A stretch of DNA of 64,000 nucleotides, taken from assembly GCA_965242775.1 (NCBI GenBank), contig CBDETI010000005.1, positions 310,001-374,000 on the forward strand, written 5' to 3'. Below are positions 34,733 through 44,029 of this stretch, one piece after another (positions within the stretch are counted from its first letter, which is position 1; every line of letters begins with the position of its first letter). Made by a program: the position numbers and the translations under genes. The notes under the pieces were generated by a model. The model did no database searches, had not been told where the DNA came from, and saw only the letters and a program-made list of their open reading frames with translations. This DNA is from JAWPMT01 sp965242775. Lineage in GTDB: Bacteria; Bacteroidota; Bacteroidia; Cytophagales; Cyclobacteriaceae.

Positions 34733-37365
34733 CTCCAACACCTCCAAATTGGATGACGCGATTTCTTCGTTGGTACTGTAAAAAAGATCTTTTAGACGCG
34801 GTAGAGGGGGATCTCTATGAGCTTTATGCCAGGAGGGTAAAGAAATATGGCAAAAGACGATCGGATTTACTGTACTTCCTGAATACACTACATTTCTTTC
34901 AACCCTTTGCTTTCAAGAAAAAAAATCAACACCGAAGATTAAATACCATTGATATGTTTCGTAGCTATTTGATGATCGCTTATCGCAGCTTGTTGAAGTC
35001 CAAAGCCGTATCCCTGATCAACCTGCTGGGTCTTGCCATTGGCATCTCGAGCTTCATCATGATGATCGCCTACGTTTTTAATGAGCTATCCTATGATAAG
35101 TTCAATACCAAAGCCAACCGAATAAGTCGTGTGTATTATTCCTACGAATCCAGAGGGGCCACCACGAGTGTTTGCCGGGCTGCATTTCCCTTAAAGCACC
35201 GGTTGCTTTCGACGTATCCGGAAGTAGAAAAAGTGGTCAGGTTCCATAGAGACAATAGTGACGCGACGACACTGGCGTACGAAGACCAAATATTCACTGA
35301 AGAAAGGGTTTTCTTCACAGATCCGGAAGTGTTTGAAGTCTTTGATTTCCCATTTTTAGCAGGCGATCCGGCAGAGGCACTTCGGTCTCCAAACAGCATC
35401 GTTATCACAGCTGCTGCTGCCAAAAAGTACTTCGGTAATGAAAACCCAATTGGCAAGACCCTTCTTTATAAAAATGAAAATCAACTTATCGTAACTGGCC
35501 TTGTAGAAAGGTCCACGCATTCACACATCGACTTTGACTTTCTCCTTCCGTTGGAACTGCAACGCCAACGAGACATAAAGAGCCGGGGGTATGACCTGGA
35601 GAAAGATCATAGGTGGTCCGGGGCATGGATCTACGTACTACTTAAGGATGAGTCCCTTTTACAGCCATTTAATTTGCGTCTTCTAGAAGATGGAAGTGAT
35701 TTGTTCGGTAGGGTCAAAAAACCACGAGTTGACTTTTACTATTCGTCAATTCCACTGCTGGATATTCACCTGACCTCAGACATGGTAGGGGAGATTGAGG
35801 TCAATGGTAATATCAAGCAAGTATATGGGTTTGCGGCTATCGGCCTACTGATCCTGATCATAGCCTGTCTGAACTTTATCAATTTAACCACTGCACAATC
35901 TACAGCTCGGGCCAAAGAAATTGGACTGAGAAAAGTAATGGGAGCATATCGCTCCAACCTGGTATGGCAGTTCATTGTCGAATCCGTGATCCTGACACTT
36001 GTCAGCACCCTCATCGGCCTATTGTTACTGGAAATAATGATCCCCTCCTTCAACACATTCATGGATCAGAATATCTCGGTTCCGTACATGAAATACCCGA
36101 TTTTGATGCTTTTCTTTATCGCTGGCGCGGTGCTGGTAGGGGTTTTTGCTGGTTTCTATCCCTCCTTGTACCTGAGTAAGCTGAAACCCGTCAAAACGTT
36201 AAAAGGTGAATTCTATCGGGATACTAGCAATACCAACTTGCGCAAAATTTTTGTAGTTGGTCAATTCGTGGTGTCGAACATGCTTATCGTAGGTATTTTG
36301 GTGATTCAAGCTCAAATGAATTTCATCAAAAGCAAAGATCTGGGTTTTGAAAAGGAGCAAACTATCTTGCTGGAGCACGGGTCCAAAATTGATCAGCAAT
36401 TTGAGTTGTTTCAGTCTCGTCTGAATTCACTCCCTGAGGTCGAGAGTGTCAATCTCGGCTATGTGGCAGGAAAAGAGGGATGGGTGCAATCCTACAATAT
36501 CGAAGGCGAAGTGCGTGAAGAGGGGAAAAGCATGGGCCTGAAGATGGTCAGTTTTAATTTTTTGGAATTCTACGGGTTGGAGATGGCCGCTGGAAGGTAT
36601 TTCTCAACCTCCTTTGCCACGGACTCTACGCGCGCAATTATTATCAATGAAGCTGCAGCCCAAAGCTTTGGATGGTCCAATGAAGAGGCCATAGGAAAGA
36701 AGTTTTCCTGGAGTGGGAGAAATAGCACACGTGAAAGCAGTGTAATTGGAGTGATGAAAGATGCCAATTTTGAATCACTCTACCGACCTATAAAGCCCAG
36801 CGTATTTCGGCTTGGCTTTTTTGGAGATGTCGCCGTTAAGCTACGGGCAGATGATTCGAAGCAGCTGATTGAAACGATCCAGAAGGTAGAGGACGCATGG
36901 GTTGGCCTATTTCCTCAGTGGCCGTTTGAATTTGTTTTCTTAGATAATGAGATCGTGGATCAGTATAAGAAGGAAGAACGATTGGGGCAAATGATTCAGT
37001 TTTTTGCCTTTCTGGCCATTTTAATTGCTTGCATGGGATTATTTGGACTGGCAACTTTCACTGTCAGGAAGCGAACCAAAGAAATAGGTGTTAGAAAAGT
37101 ATTTGGCGCCGGGACATTGAATATTGTGGTTTTGATAATGAGAAGTTTCTTGCTTCTGGTAGCTATTAGCTTTATCATCTCCGTGCCAGTTTCTCATCTT
37201 GTTGTGAAAGACTGGCTTCAGGATTTTGAATACAGAATTGAACTAAGCCCGATCGTCTTCATTGTTGCAGGCATGATCTCTATCGTGGTAGCCGGCCTTG
37301 CCATAGTCACTCAAAGTTGGAGTGCTGCTAAAGCTGCTCCGGTGAATACCTTAAAGGATGAATGA
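34729..37365 (+). CDS. MacB/FtsX-type permease with prefix segment, coupled to PadR
   Basis: An 878-residue protein. ATG 34729 is fixed by the ATGA overlap with the PadR stop. Residues about 1-75 are the prefix segment (MTRFLRWYCKKDLLDAVEGDLYELYARR). Transmembrane helix one is near 95, followed by a MacB periplasmic domain, an FtsX domain (about 375-490 with AKEIGLRKVMGA), a second periplasmic domain, and a second FtsX domain (about 770-875 with TKEIGVRKVFGA). No ATPase gene accompanies it. It is likely expressed under the control of its own PadR partner. A hairpin follows the stop. Confidence 0.9.
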   Translation: MTPTPPNWMTRFLRWYCKKDLLDAVEGDLYELYARRVKKYGKRRSDLLYFLNTLHFFQPFAFKKKNQHRRLNTIDMFRSYLMIAYRSLLKSKAVSLINLLGLAIGISSFIMMIAYVFNELSYDKFNTKANRISRVYYSYESRGATTSVCRAAFPLKHRLLSTYPEVEKVVRFHRDNSDATTLAYEDQIFTEERVFFTDPEVFEVFDFPFLAGDPAEALRSPNSIVITAAAAKKYFGNENPIGKTLLYKNENQLIVTGLVERSTHSHIDFDFLLPLELQRQRDIKSRGYDLEKDHRWSGAWIYVLLKDESLLQPFNLRLLEDGSDLFGRVKKPRVDFYYSSIPLLDIHLTSDMVGEIEVNGNIKQVYGFAAIGLLILIIACLNFINLTTAQSTARAKEIGLRKVMGAYRSNLVWQFIVESVILTLVSTLIGLLLLEIMIPSFNTFMDQNISVPYMKYPILMLFFIAGAVLVGVFAGFYPSLYLSKLKPVKTLKGEFYRDTSNTNLRKIFVVGQFVVSNMLIVGILVIQAQMNFIKSKDLGFEKEQTILLEHGSKIDQQFELFQSRLNSLPEVESVNLGYVAGKEGWVQSYNIEGEVREEGKSMGLKMVSFNFLEFYGLEMAAGRYFSTSFATDSTRAIIINEAAAQSFGWSNEEAIGKKFSWSGRNSTRESSVIGVMKDANFESLYRPIKPSVFRLGFFGDVAVKLRADDSKQLIETIQKVEDAWVGLFPQWPFEFVFLDNEIVDQYKKEERLGQMIQFFAFLAILIACMGLFGLATFTVRKRTKEIGVRKVFGAGTLNIVVLIMRSFLLLVAISFIISVPVSHLVVKDWLQDFEYRIELSPIVFIVAGMISIVVAGLAIVTQSWSAAKAAPVNTLKDE

Positions 37366-37370
37366 AAGCA

Positions 37371-37396
37371 GATTAAGTCCCGAGTAAGACTTAATC
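37371..37396 (+). terminator. Hairpin after PadR-permease operon
   Basis: GATTAAGTC (37371-37379) and GACTTAATC (37388-37396) pair exactly, with an 8-base loop, 5 bases after the permease stop. There is no T-tract, but position and stem suggest a terminator. Confidence 0.55.
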
Positions 37397-37669
37397 AGTG
37401 CAGTAGGCGACAACCCGTGCCTGTCCACCTTTTGGTCCATGCCCTAACAAGCTATAAAATTCCACCTACTACTGTTTAAGATCATACAGGTCGCTGATTT
37501 TCAGCTATCGTTCGGGTCGAGGAGGTCCCTGCACTAAGGTAGCCCTTCAAGAATAGGCGTTTTTAGAGCAGTTCATTCATACTTAGAGCAGTTGATAATT
37601 TAAACGAGGTATGTCCGCAACGGCCGAGGGAATTTTGTGGTATAACCTTCAAAAATTCAATTGAGACCT
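37397..37669. other. Intergenic stretch without gene
   Basis: About 270 bases with stops in all frames and no recognisable gene. It probably holds the promoter of the serine hydrolase fusion; no motif is convincing. Confidence 0.5.
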
Positions 37670-39748
37670 ATGACCATTTCAGTTAAGCATATGAGCCACA
37701 TAGAGGATAGGAGGGCAAGGAAGATCATAACCATAACCTTGGTGAATATCATATTTCTGAGCACGGCCTTCACGCAGGACCGCAACCAAAACACTGCACC
37801 GGAAGCTACGGCGGCTGAGGCCTCCAGCGCATTTGGCGATATTCCATACCTCCAGGAAGCCTTTGTAGATATAGCTCCCAAACAGAGAAAAGACGGTCTC
37901 CCCGTTGGTGAATTGGGTATCGATGGGGGCGATAAAGGGTTGGTCATTCAATTGGCCGATGAGATCGCTGAAGGTAAGTACGGCAACTTCGACGGCCTTC
38001 TTATTGCTTACAAAGGAAAACTGGTCTTTGAATCCTATTATCGGCGGGGCAGGATTGACCTGCCACACCCGCAGGCATCTGCGACTAAAGCCTATACCAG
38101 CCTGGCGCTCGGCCGTGTCATCCAGTTGGGTTATCTGACAATGGACGACCTGGACAAGCCCCTGGTGAGTTTCCTCCCTGACCTGAAATCTAAAAAATTA
38201 GCTGAGGGTTCAGAACAGATCACACTGCGCAAGGCTTTGACGATGCGCTCCGGTATCCGTCTAAGTAGAGAAATCCGAGAAGATTGGGAGAAAAACCCGA
38301 AACGGCTAAAAGGTCAGAAGCAAGTTCAGCTATATCTCGAGCATACAACACCTATTACCTCAGATTCTCAGTCTTTTAAGTACCAATTTGATCCCATGTT
38401 GGTGATGCAAGTCATTGAGGCTGTGGTGCCGGGGACGGCCGAGGATTTTATTAAAAGTGAGCTACTTGATAAAATGGGTATCACCAATTACGGCTGGCAA
38501 CGTGACATTAGTGATCTACCTAAAGCCGGCAGCCGCTCAAGCATGACATCCCGGGATATGATCAAGTGGGGTAGCCTGGTCATCAATAAAGGAAAATGGA
38601 ATGGTGAGCAATTGATTCCTGCCGCTTTTATAGCAAGAGCGACCAGCAAAATCGTCGATCAAAGTGAAGAATATGACGACACAGCCAATGGTGTTTCCGG
38701 CACAGCTTATGGCTATTTATGGTGGCAAGCTGATTTGTCGGTGGGGAACAAAAGCTACTTAAGTAAAGGTGCCAGGGGTGGCAGCGGACAAAATATCATA
38801 GTGATTGACGAGCTGGATCTGGTGGTGGTGACTACCACCCATCGTGATGTTGATGATCCCACATCAGTGACTGCCACGAGAGTGCTGCCGGCCTTTATTC
38901 CAATGGATGCTCCAATCTCGGGAGAAGGAGGCGATGGACAAGGTCAATTATCACCTCAGGCTGATCGATTCCTCGGGCAAACACCGCCGGGTTTGACAGC
39001 AGAGCCTTTTGCCCCGGGGATACTCTCAAAAAAAGGATGGCAGTTGGGTGGGGATTTCGGGCCAGACTCCAAAGAGTTTTACATGGTCAACATCCAACAA
39101 GGAGGTTATGGTCCAAAAGTGATAGTCTTCCGTAAGGAGGATCGGACTTGGAAACAACACAACTTCTTACAGATCCATAACACAGGTGGCAATATCCTTT
39201 TTTGGAAAAATAAATATATAGAACGCACCGAGACGGGTTGGTCCAAAATGAAAAGCATTGGAACCATGTTTGAAAGGGAAGATTGGGGCATCATGCGCGT
39301 GTCGGCCTCCGATAATGGGACTTATGTTTTTGATGACTATAAAAGTAATGATGTGATCCGCATCTCCAGGGTTACAGATGGCAGGCGAGAGGAACCAAAA
39401 CTTCTCGGCAAGGAAATTAACGTTGGAAAGTGGACTGCACATCCGAATATCGCGCCTGATGAATCCTATTTAATCTGGGATAGCGAAAGAGCCGGGGGCT
39501 ACGGCGACTCTGACATTTATGTCAGCTTCCGCCAGTCAGATGGCTCATGGGGTAAAGCTATTAACCTGGGAGATAAGGTAAACACGGTCCATGCGGACTT
39601 TAGCTCATGGATAACTCCAGATGGGAAGTACCTATTCTTCTGGAGGTCAGAAAAAAAGACTAGAGCCGATGGAAGCACTTATACGGAAAGTGGCAAGTAT
39701 TGGGTAAGCACTCAAGTGATCGAGAACCTCCGACCAGAATATCAATAA
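37670..39748 (+). CDS. Serine hydrolase (beta-lactamase fold) fused to PD40-type propeller
   Basis: A 692-residue protein; ATG 37670 is preferred over TTG 37661. A signal peptide (about 1-35) precedes a class C serine hydrolase domain (about 75-415) with nucleophile motif S137-ATK-140 and GARGGSGQNIIVIDELDLVVV as the third element. The usual YxN motif appears to be YQF (FKYQFDP), so catalysis may differ. From about 430 the protein is a beta-propeller-like domain with GQTPPGLTAEPFAPGI and GKWTAHPNIAPDESYLIWDSER. This segment is clearly paralogous to the start of the protein encoded at 42229. An FtsX permease lies between them. Confidence 0.82.
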   Translation: MTISVKHMSHIEDRRARKIITITLVNIIFLSTAFTQDRNQNTAPEATAAEASSAFGDIPYLQEAFVDIAPKQRKDGLPVGELGIDGGDKGLVIQLADEIAEGKYGNFDGLLIAYKGKLVFESYYRRGRIDLPHPQASATKAYTSLALGRVIQLGYLTMDDLDKPLVSFLPDLKSKKLAEGSEQITLRKALTMRSGIRLSREIREDWEKNPKRLKGQKQVQLYLEHTTPITSDSQSFKYQFDPMLVMQVIEAVVPGTAEDFIKSELLDKMGITNYGWQRDISDLPKAGSRSSMTSRDMIKWGSLVINKGKWNGEQLIPAAFIARATSKIVDQSEEYDDTANGVSGTAYGYLWWQADLSVGNKSYLSKGARGGSGQNIIVIDELDLVVVTTTHRDVDDPTSVTATRVLPAFIPMDAPISGEGGDGQGQLSPQADRFLGQTPPGLTAEPFAPGILSKKGWQLGGDFGPDSKEFYMVNIQQGGYGPKVIVFRKEDRTWKQHNFLQIHNTGGNILFWKNKYIERTETGWSKMKSIGTMFEREDWGIMRVSASDNGTYVFDDYKSNDVIRISRVTDGRREEPKLLGKEINVGKWTAHPNIAPDESYLIWDSERAGGYGDSDIYVSFRQSDGSWGKAINLGDKVNTVHADFSSWITPDGKYLFFWRSEKKTRADGSTYTESGKYWVSTQVIENLRPEYQ

Positions 39749-39769
39749 ATCGTCATCGAAACAGTTAGC

Positions 39770-42163
39770 ATGCTTAAAAACTATATAAAAGTAGCTTTCC
39801 GAAGCCTCCGGAGGCAGCCTGGCTACACGGCAATCAATATCATAGGACTTACTGTTGGCATTGCTTCCAGTTTAATCATTCTGTTGTACATCTTCCACGA
39901 AACAAGTTTCGACAAGCACCACACGAAGAGGGATCGGATTTACCGCCTCTCAACAGAATTTACGGAGCCTGATAAATCATTTAAGTGGGCAAATATGACG
40001 AGCCGGGCGGCATTTACGATCAAAAATGAGAATCCCGAAGTGGAACAGGCCGCCAGAATGCAAGGACTCAACGTTCATGGTGCCACGCGTTTCGAGTTCA
40101 ATCAGGTCGACTACTATCAGGATAATGTCTTTGCTGCGGACTCAACAGTGTTTGAATTGTTTGATTATGAATTTGTCGCCGGAAATCCTAAAACGGCATT
40201 GGAGGCTCCCAATTCTATAGTCATCAATCAGTCCATGGCCAGGAAAATATTCAAAAACGAAAACCCAGTTGGCCAAACCATCCGAAGTGGAGGGAACAGG
40301 GAAATGACGTTAGTTGTGACTGGTGTTTTTAAAGACGTACCCAGTGCTTCTCACTTGATTGCTGAGGCATTGATCTCCTGGAAGACCATCTTCCCAGAGG
40401 GCGACAGAAGTTGGGGACTTTGGGGTGTTTTTTCCTATGTACTCGTGAATGAAGGTGTTACGCAGGAAGCGCTCCAAGTGAAACTGGATTCTACTGCTGC
40501 AAAATATCTGGCGCCCATCTTTGATCCGCTCAACATGAAGATCAAAATCGCGGCTGTCCCCTTAACAAGTATCCATTTGACTTCAGATTTTGAGCATGAG
40601 CCAGTGCCGGTAGGTAATATTCAATATGTTCGGATTTTCACAGCTATAGCAATTTTCCTCATAATTATTGCCAGCATCAACTATATGAACCTGGCCACAG
40701 CACGATCTGCCAGACGTTCCATGGAGGTTGGTTTACGAAAGGTAATGGGTGCTCAGAGAAATAGTTTGATACGTCAGTTCTTGACTGAATCAATTTTGAT
40801 AACACTGATAGCCTTGATCGCGAGTATTCTCGTAGCAGTGGTAGCAGTTCCTGGAATCAACGGTATTGTGGGTACTAGCCTGGCCATAGAGGGACTGCTA
40901 CACACTCAGGTGATCCTGGCAGTGGTTGGTATTGTCTTTGTTACCGGGTTTATAGGAGGTTGCTACCCCGCCTTTTTTCTGTCTTCTTTTCAGCCAGCGG
41001 CTGTCCTAAAGGGAAGTGGTGGAAAATCAGGCAGCAAACTATTGAGAAAGCTCTTGGTGACTGTACAGTTTTTCATTTCCATCTTCATGCTCCTGGGCAC
41101 CTTGGTCATCTACGCCCAAATGCAGTTTGTCAGAAATAAAGACCTAGGTTTTGATAAAGAGCAGCTGATGTTCATCAACTTTCGAAGCAATGCAGACATG
41201 GAGAAATGGAATATCCTGAAAACTGAACTCGTACAAAATGCGAACATTGGGGGAACCGCGACTTCCAGCTCGACCCCAGGAGATGGCTATCCCACGAATG
41301 TGTTGCTGATCGAAACGGAAGAAGGGAATATGGACTACCGGGGAATTTACCATTATAGCGTGGATGATGATTTCTTTCCTACCCTTGGCGTTGAAATAGT
41401 GGAAGGAAGAAATTTCTCATGGGAATATGCCGCTGATTCTTCTCAGGCGGTCATGGTTAATGAGGCGATGGTAAGAAGAATGAATTGGACTGATCCAATT
41501 GGCAAAAGAGTCAGGTTGACCAGAAATGATTCCGTACCGCCCGCCCGGGTCATCGGGGTAGTTAAGGATTTCCATCAACAATCATTATATGATCCCATCA
41601 CCCCGCTGATGTTTCGCCCGAGCCGCATCAATGGTTCGGCTATGGTCAAAATCACGGGAGATGTCACTGCCACGATTGACTTCATTGGAGCCGCGTGGGA
41701 CCGAACCTATCCAACCACGGCTTTTGAGTATGGGTTCATCGATCAGCAATACATGGAGCATTACGAGGCCGATCAGATTCGAGGACGGTTATTTCTGGGC
41801 TTCTCGGCCATGACTATCCTCATTGCTTGCCTAGGGCTTTTGGGCTTGGCCTCCTATACTGCCGAACAGCGCGCTAAAGAAATTAGCATTAGAAAAGTAC
41901 TTGGTGCGAATACACAAGGTTTGATTAACCTCCTCATAAAGGACTTTGTGGTTCTCATCGTCATAGCCGCTTTTCCTGCGTCCATATTAGGCTATTTTTC
42001 CATGATGGACTGGCTGGAAAGCTTCCAATTCCATATAACCCCAGGGTTTAAGGTATTTTCAACTGTGCTCCTGGGGACACTTTTTGTGACAGTACTCACC
42101 ACAGGTTATCATGCGCATAAAGCGGCCACAGCCAATCCCGCGCAGAAGCTGAGGAGCGAGTGA
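39770..42163 (+). CDS. MacB/FtsX-type permease without prefix segment
   Basis: A 797-residue protein starting directly with the first helix (FRSLRRQPGYTAINIIGLTVGIASSLIILLYIF). It has the duplicated plan: MacB periplasmic domain, FtsX domain (about 275-400 with MEVGLRKVMGA), second periplasmic domain, final FtsX domain (about 685-795 with AKEISIRKVLGA). It lies 21 bases after the hydrolase fusion gene, and its stop overlaps a potential GTG start of the next gene. The three genes thus probably form one operon, 37670-43935. Confidence 0.9.
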   Translation: MLKNYIKVAFRSLRRQPGYTAINIIGLTVGIASSLIILLYIFHETSFDKHHTKRDRIYRLSTEFTEPDKSFKWANMTSRAAFTIKNENPEVEQAARMQGLNVHGATRFEFNQVDYYQDNVFAADSTVFELFDYEFVAGNPKTALEAPNSIVINQSMARKIFKNENPVGQTIRSGGNREMTLVVTGVFKDVPSASHLIAEALISWKTIFPEGDRSWGLWGVFSYVLVNEGVTQEALQVKLDSTAAKYLAPIFDPLNMKIKIAAVPLTSIHLTSDFEHEPVPVGNIQYVRIFTAIAIFLIIIASINYMNLATARSARRSMEVGLRKVMGAQRNSLIRQFLTESILITLIALIASILVAVVAVPGINGIVGTSLAIEGLLHTQVILAVVGIVFVTGFIGGCYPAFFLSSFQPAAVLKGSGGKSGSKLLRKLLVTVQFFISIFMLLGTLVIYAQMQFVRNKDLGFDKEQLMFINFRSNADMEKWNILKTELVQNANIGGTATSSSTPGDGYPTNVLLIETEEGNMDYRGIYHYSVDDDFFPTLGVEIVEGRNFSWEYAADSSQAVMVNEAMVRRMNWTDPIGKRVRLTRNDSVPPARVIGVVKDFHQQSLYDPITPLMFRPSRINGSAMVKITGDVTATIDFIGAAWDRTYPTTAFEYGFIDQQYMEHYEADQIRGRLFLGFSAMTILIACLGLLGLASYTAEQRAKEISIRKVLGANTQGLINLLIKDFVVLIVIAAFPASILGYFSMMDWLESFQFHITPGFKVFSTVLLGTLFVTVLTTGYHAHKAATANPAQKLRSE

Positions 42164-42228
42164 CAAAGGGTAACCAACTCAAGGACCATACAACAATCTA
42201 CAATCTGTTAAATGCCAGTAAGAGAAAT

Positions 42229-43935
42229 ATGAAACTTAAATACGCCACATTGCTACTACCTGCTATGTTGATGATGAGTAGCGTCAGCCATAGTCAAGAT
42301 GCCTTTCCGATCCTGGAAGGACCCTATCTTGGACAAGATCCTCCGGGGTTATCTCCGGAAGTTTTTGCTCCCGGAATTGTGACAACCGCCGATTGGGGGG
42401 ATGCGGGTACGTTTTCCCCCGATATGAATGAATTCTATGTTAGCAGGTGGCGGGTGGTTGATGATAAATTAGAAAGACAAGCGGTTACATTTAGAAGAAT
42501 CAACAATCAGTGGCATAAGGTGGCCGATCCCGACAGAAGTCGCGTACCTTCCATCTCTCCGGATGGCAAAACCATGTATTTTGGTAGCAAGTACAAGGAG
42601 CTTACACCATCGGGATGGTCAGCGGAAAAAAGCCTGGGTCCGGCATTCGAGGAGATACGGATTATGGGCCTTACAGCCTCTCGCAGAGGCACTTTAGTGC
42701 TTGACGAAATAGGGACCAATGGCAATGGTATACTTCGTTATTCGCTTATGGTCGATGGCAAAAGACAAGACCCGCAGCCGTTTAGCGAAGCGATTAACAC
42801 AGGTACCTGGAATGCGCATCCGTTTATCGCACCTGATGAGTCCTACATCATGTGGGACGGTGAAAGAGAAAGCGGGTATGGGAGTAACGACCTATATATC
42901 AGTTTTAAACAAGAAAATGGCTCATGGAGCGAGGCAATTAACCTGGGTGCCGAGTTAAACACCGAGGCGGAGGAAGGCGGTCCAAGGATCACACCTGATG
43001 GTAAATATCTCTTTTTTAATCGGGTGGTGAAACCTGTCACTGGTGATGGAGAGCCAAGTTCAGATTTGTTCTGGGTGGATGCCGAGGTGATTGAAAAATT
43101 CAGACCCAGGCAAGAATCACAAAGCACAGCGCGGACACCCTATACCATCGCCTACGGTCCTATAACAGGGAACGTGGAAATTTACTCAGGTGACATGGTT
43201 AAGGCGCCTACGATTGAAAGAACCAATGGTAAAGGTGGCTACTTAGCCTGGTCTCCGGATGGGAAACAGTTTGCTTTCTACGCAAAATATGATGAAAGAA
43301 AGACCTGGTCTATCCATACAATGAATGTAGATGGCACGAACAGGAAACGATTGACGCATGCAAAGAATAAGTGGGATAGTGCCCCTGATTGGTCGCCAGA
43401 CGGAAGCAAAATTGTTTTTGCCAGGGAGTACAAAGATTCCGGAGGCGACTGGCAGTACGAAATCTGGATTATGAATCGAGACGGTAGCGACCAGACCCAA
43501 ATAAAGCCCCTGGTGGGAAGTAACCCTTATTTCACTTCGGACGGCAGGATTGTTTTTTCCTCCGAATACAAGGACAAAAACAGCGAGATTAGTATAGCAG
43601 ATGTCGATGGTAGCAATATCAGTCACCTGACGGATAATGATGCTAAAGAATGGCACCCTGATGTTTCTCCTGATGGCACGCAAATCGCATTTATGTCCGA
43701 CAGAGACGGCAATTTTGAGATTTACGTTATGAATATTGATGGGTCCGATCAAAGGCGACTAACTGACAATGCAGTCGACGATTGGTATCCTTCCTGGTCT
43801 CCTGATGGTTCCAAAATAATATTCTCCTCAGTCAGAGATTATGAAAATAAAAAAGACATCTATGTGATGGACAAGGATGGTTCTTCACTGAAGAAGATTA
43901 TACCCAATAGTGGCTATGCTGTGTTTAAACGTTGA
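42229..43935 (+). CDS. Exported propeller protein: paralogous PD40 domain plus TolB-like repeats
   Basis: A 568-residue protein. ATG 42229 starts a clean signal peptide (about 1-22); a GTG at 42160 overlapping the permease stop would mask it. The first 290 residues are a paralogue of the C-terminal domain of the hydrolase fusion at 37670 (GQDPPGLSPEVFAPGI; AHPFIAPDESYIMWDGERESGYG). The C-terminal half is a TolB-like propeller with repeats such as YLAWSPDGKQFAFY, DWSPDGSKIVFA and DVSPDGTQIAFMS. It probably works with the neighbouring permease and hydrolase at the cell envelope. Confidence 0.82.
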   Translation: MKLKYATLLLPAMLMMSSVSHSQDAFPILEGPYLGQDPPGLSPEVFAPGIVTTADWGDAGTFSPDMNEFYVSRWRVVDDKLERQAVTFRRINNQWHKVADPDRSRVPSISPDGKTMYFGSKYKELTPSGWSAEKSLGPAFEEIRIMGLTASRRGTLVLDEIGTNGNGILRYSLMVDGKRQDPQPFSEAINTGTWNAHPFIAPDESYIMWDGERESGYGSNDLYISFKQENGSWSEAINLGAELNTEAEEGGPRITPDGKYLFFNRVVKPVTGDGEPSSDLFWVDAEVIEKFRPRQESQSTARTPYTIAYGPITGNVEIYSGDMVKAPTIERTNGKGGYLAWSPDGKQFAFYAKYDERKTWSIHTMNVDGTNRKRLTHAKNKWDSAPDWSPDGSKIVFAREYKDSGGDWQYEIWIMNRDGSDQTQIKPLVGSNPYFTSDGRIVFSSEYKDKNSEISIADVDGSNISHLTDNDAKEWHPDVSPDGTQIAFMSDRDGNFEIYVMNIDGSDQRRLTDNAVDDWYPSWSPDGSKIIFSSVRDYENKKDIYVMDKDGSSLKKIIPNSGYAVFKR

Positions 43936-44029
43936 CTAAAGTCGACTAATTAGTGGCTAGTTCATCCATTTACCCTGTTGCATTCCCTTCCGTGTTTATT
44001 TCCACAGGAAGTTTTAAATAGGTCACTTT

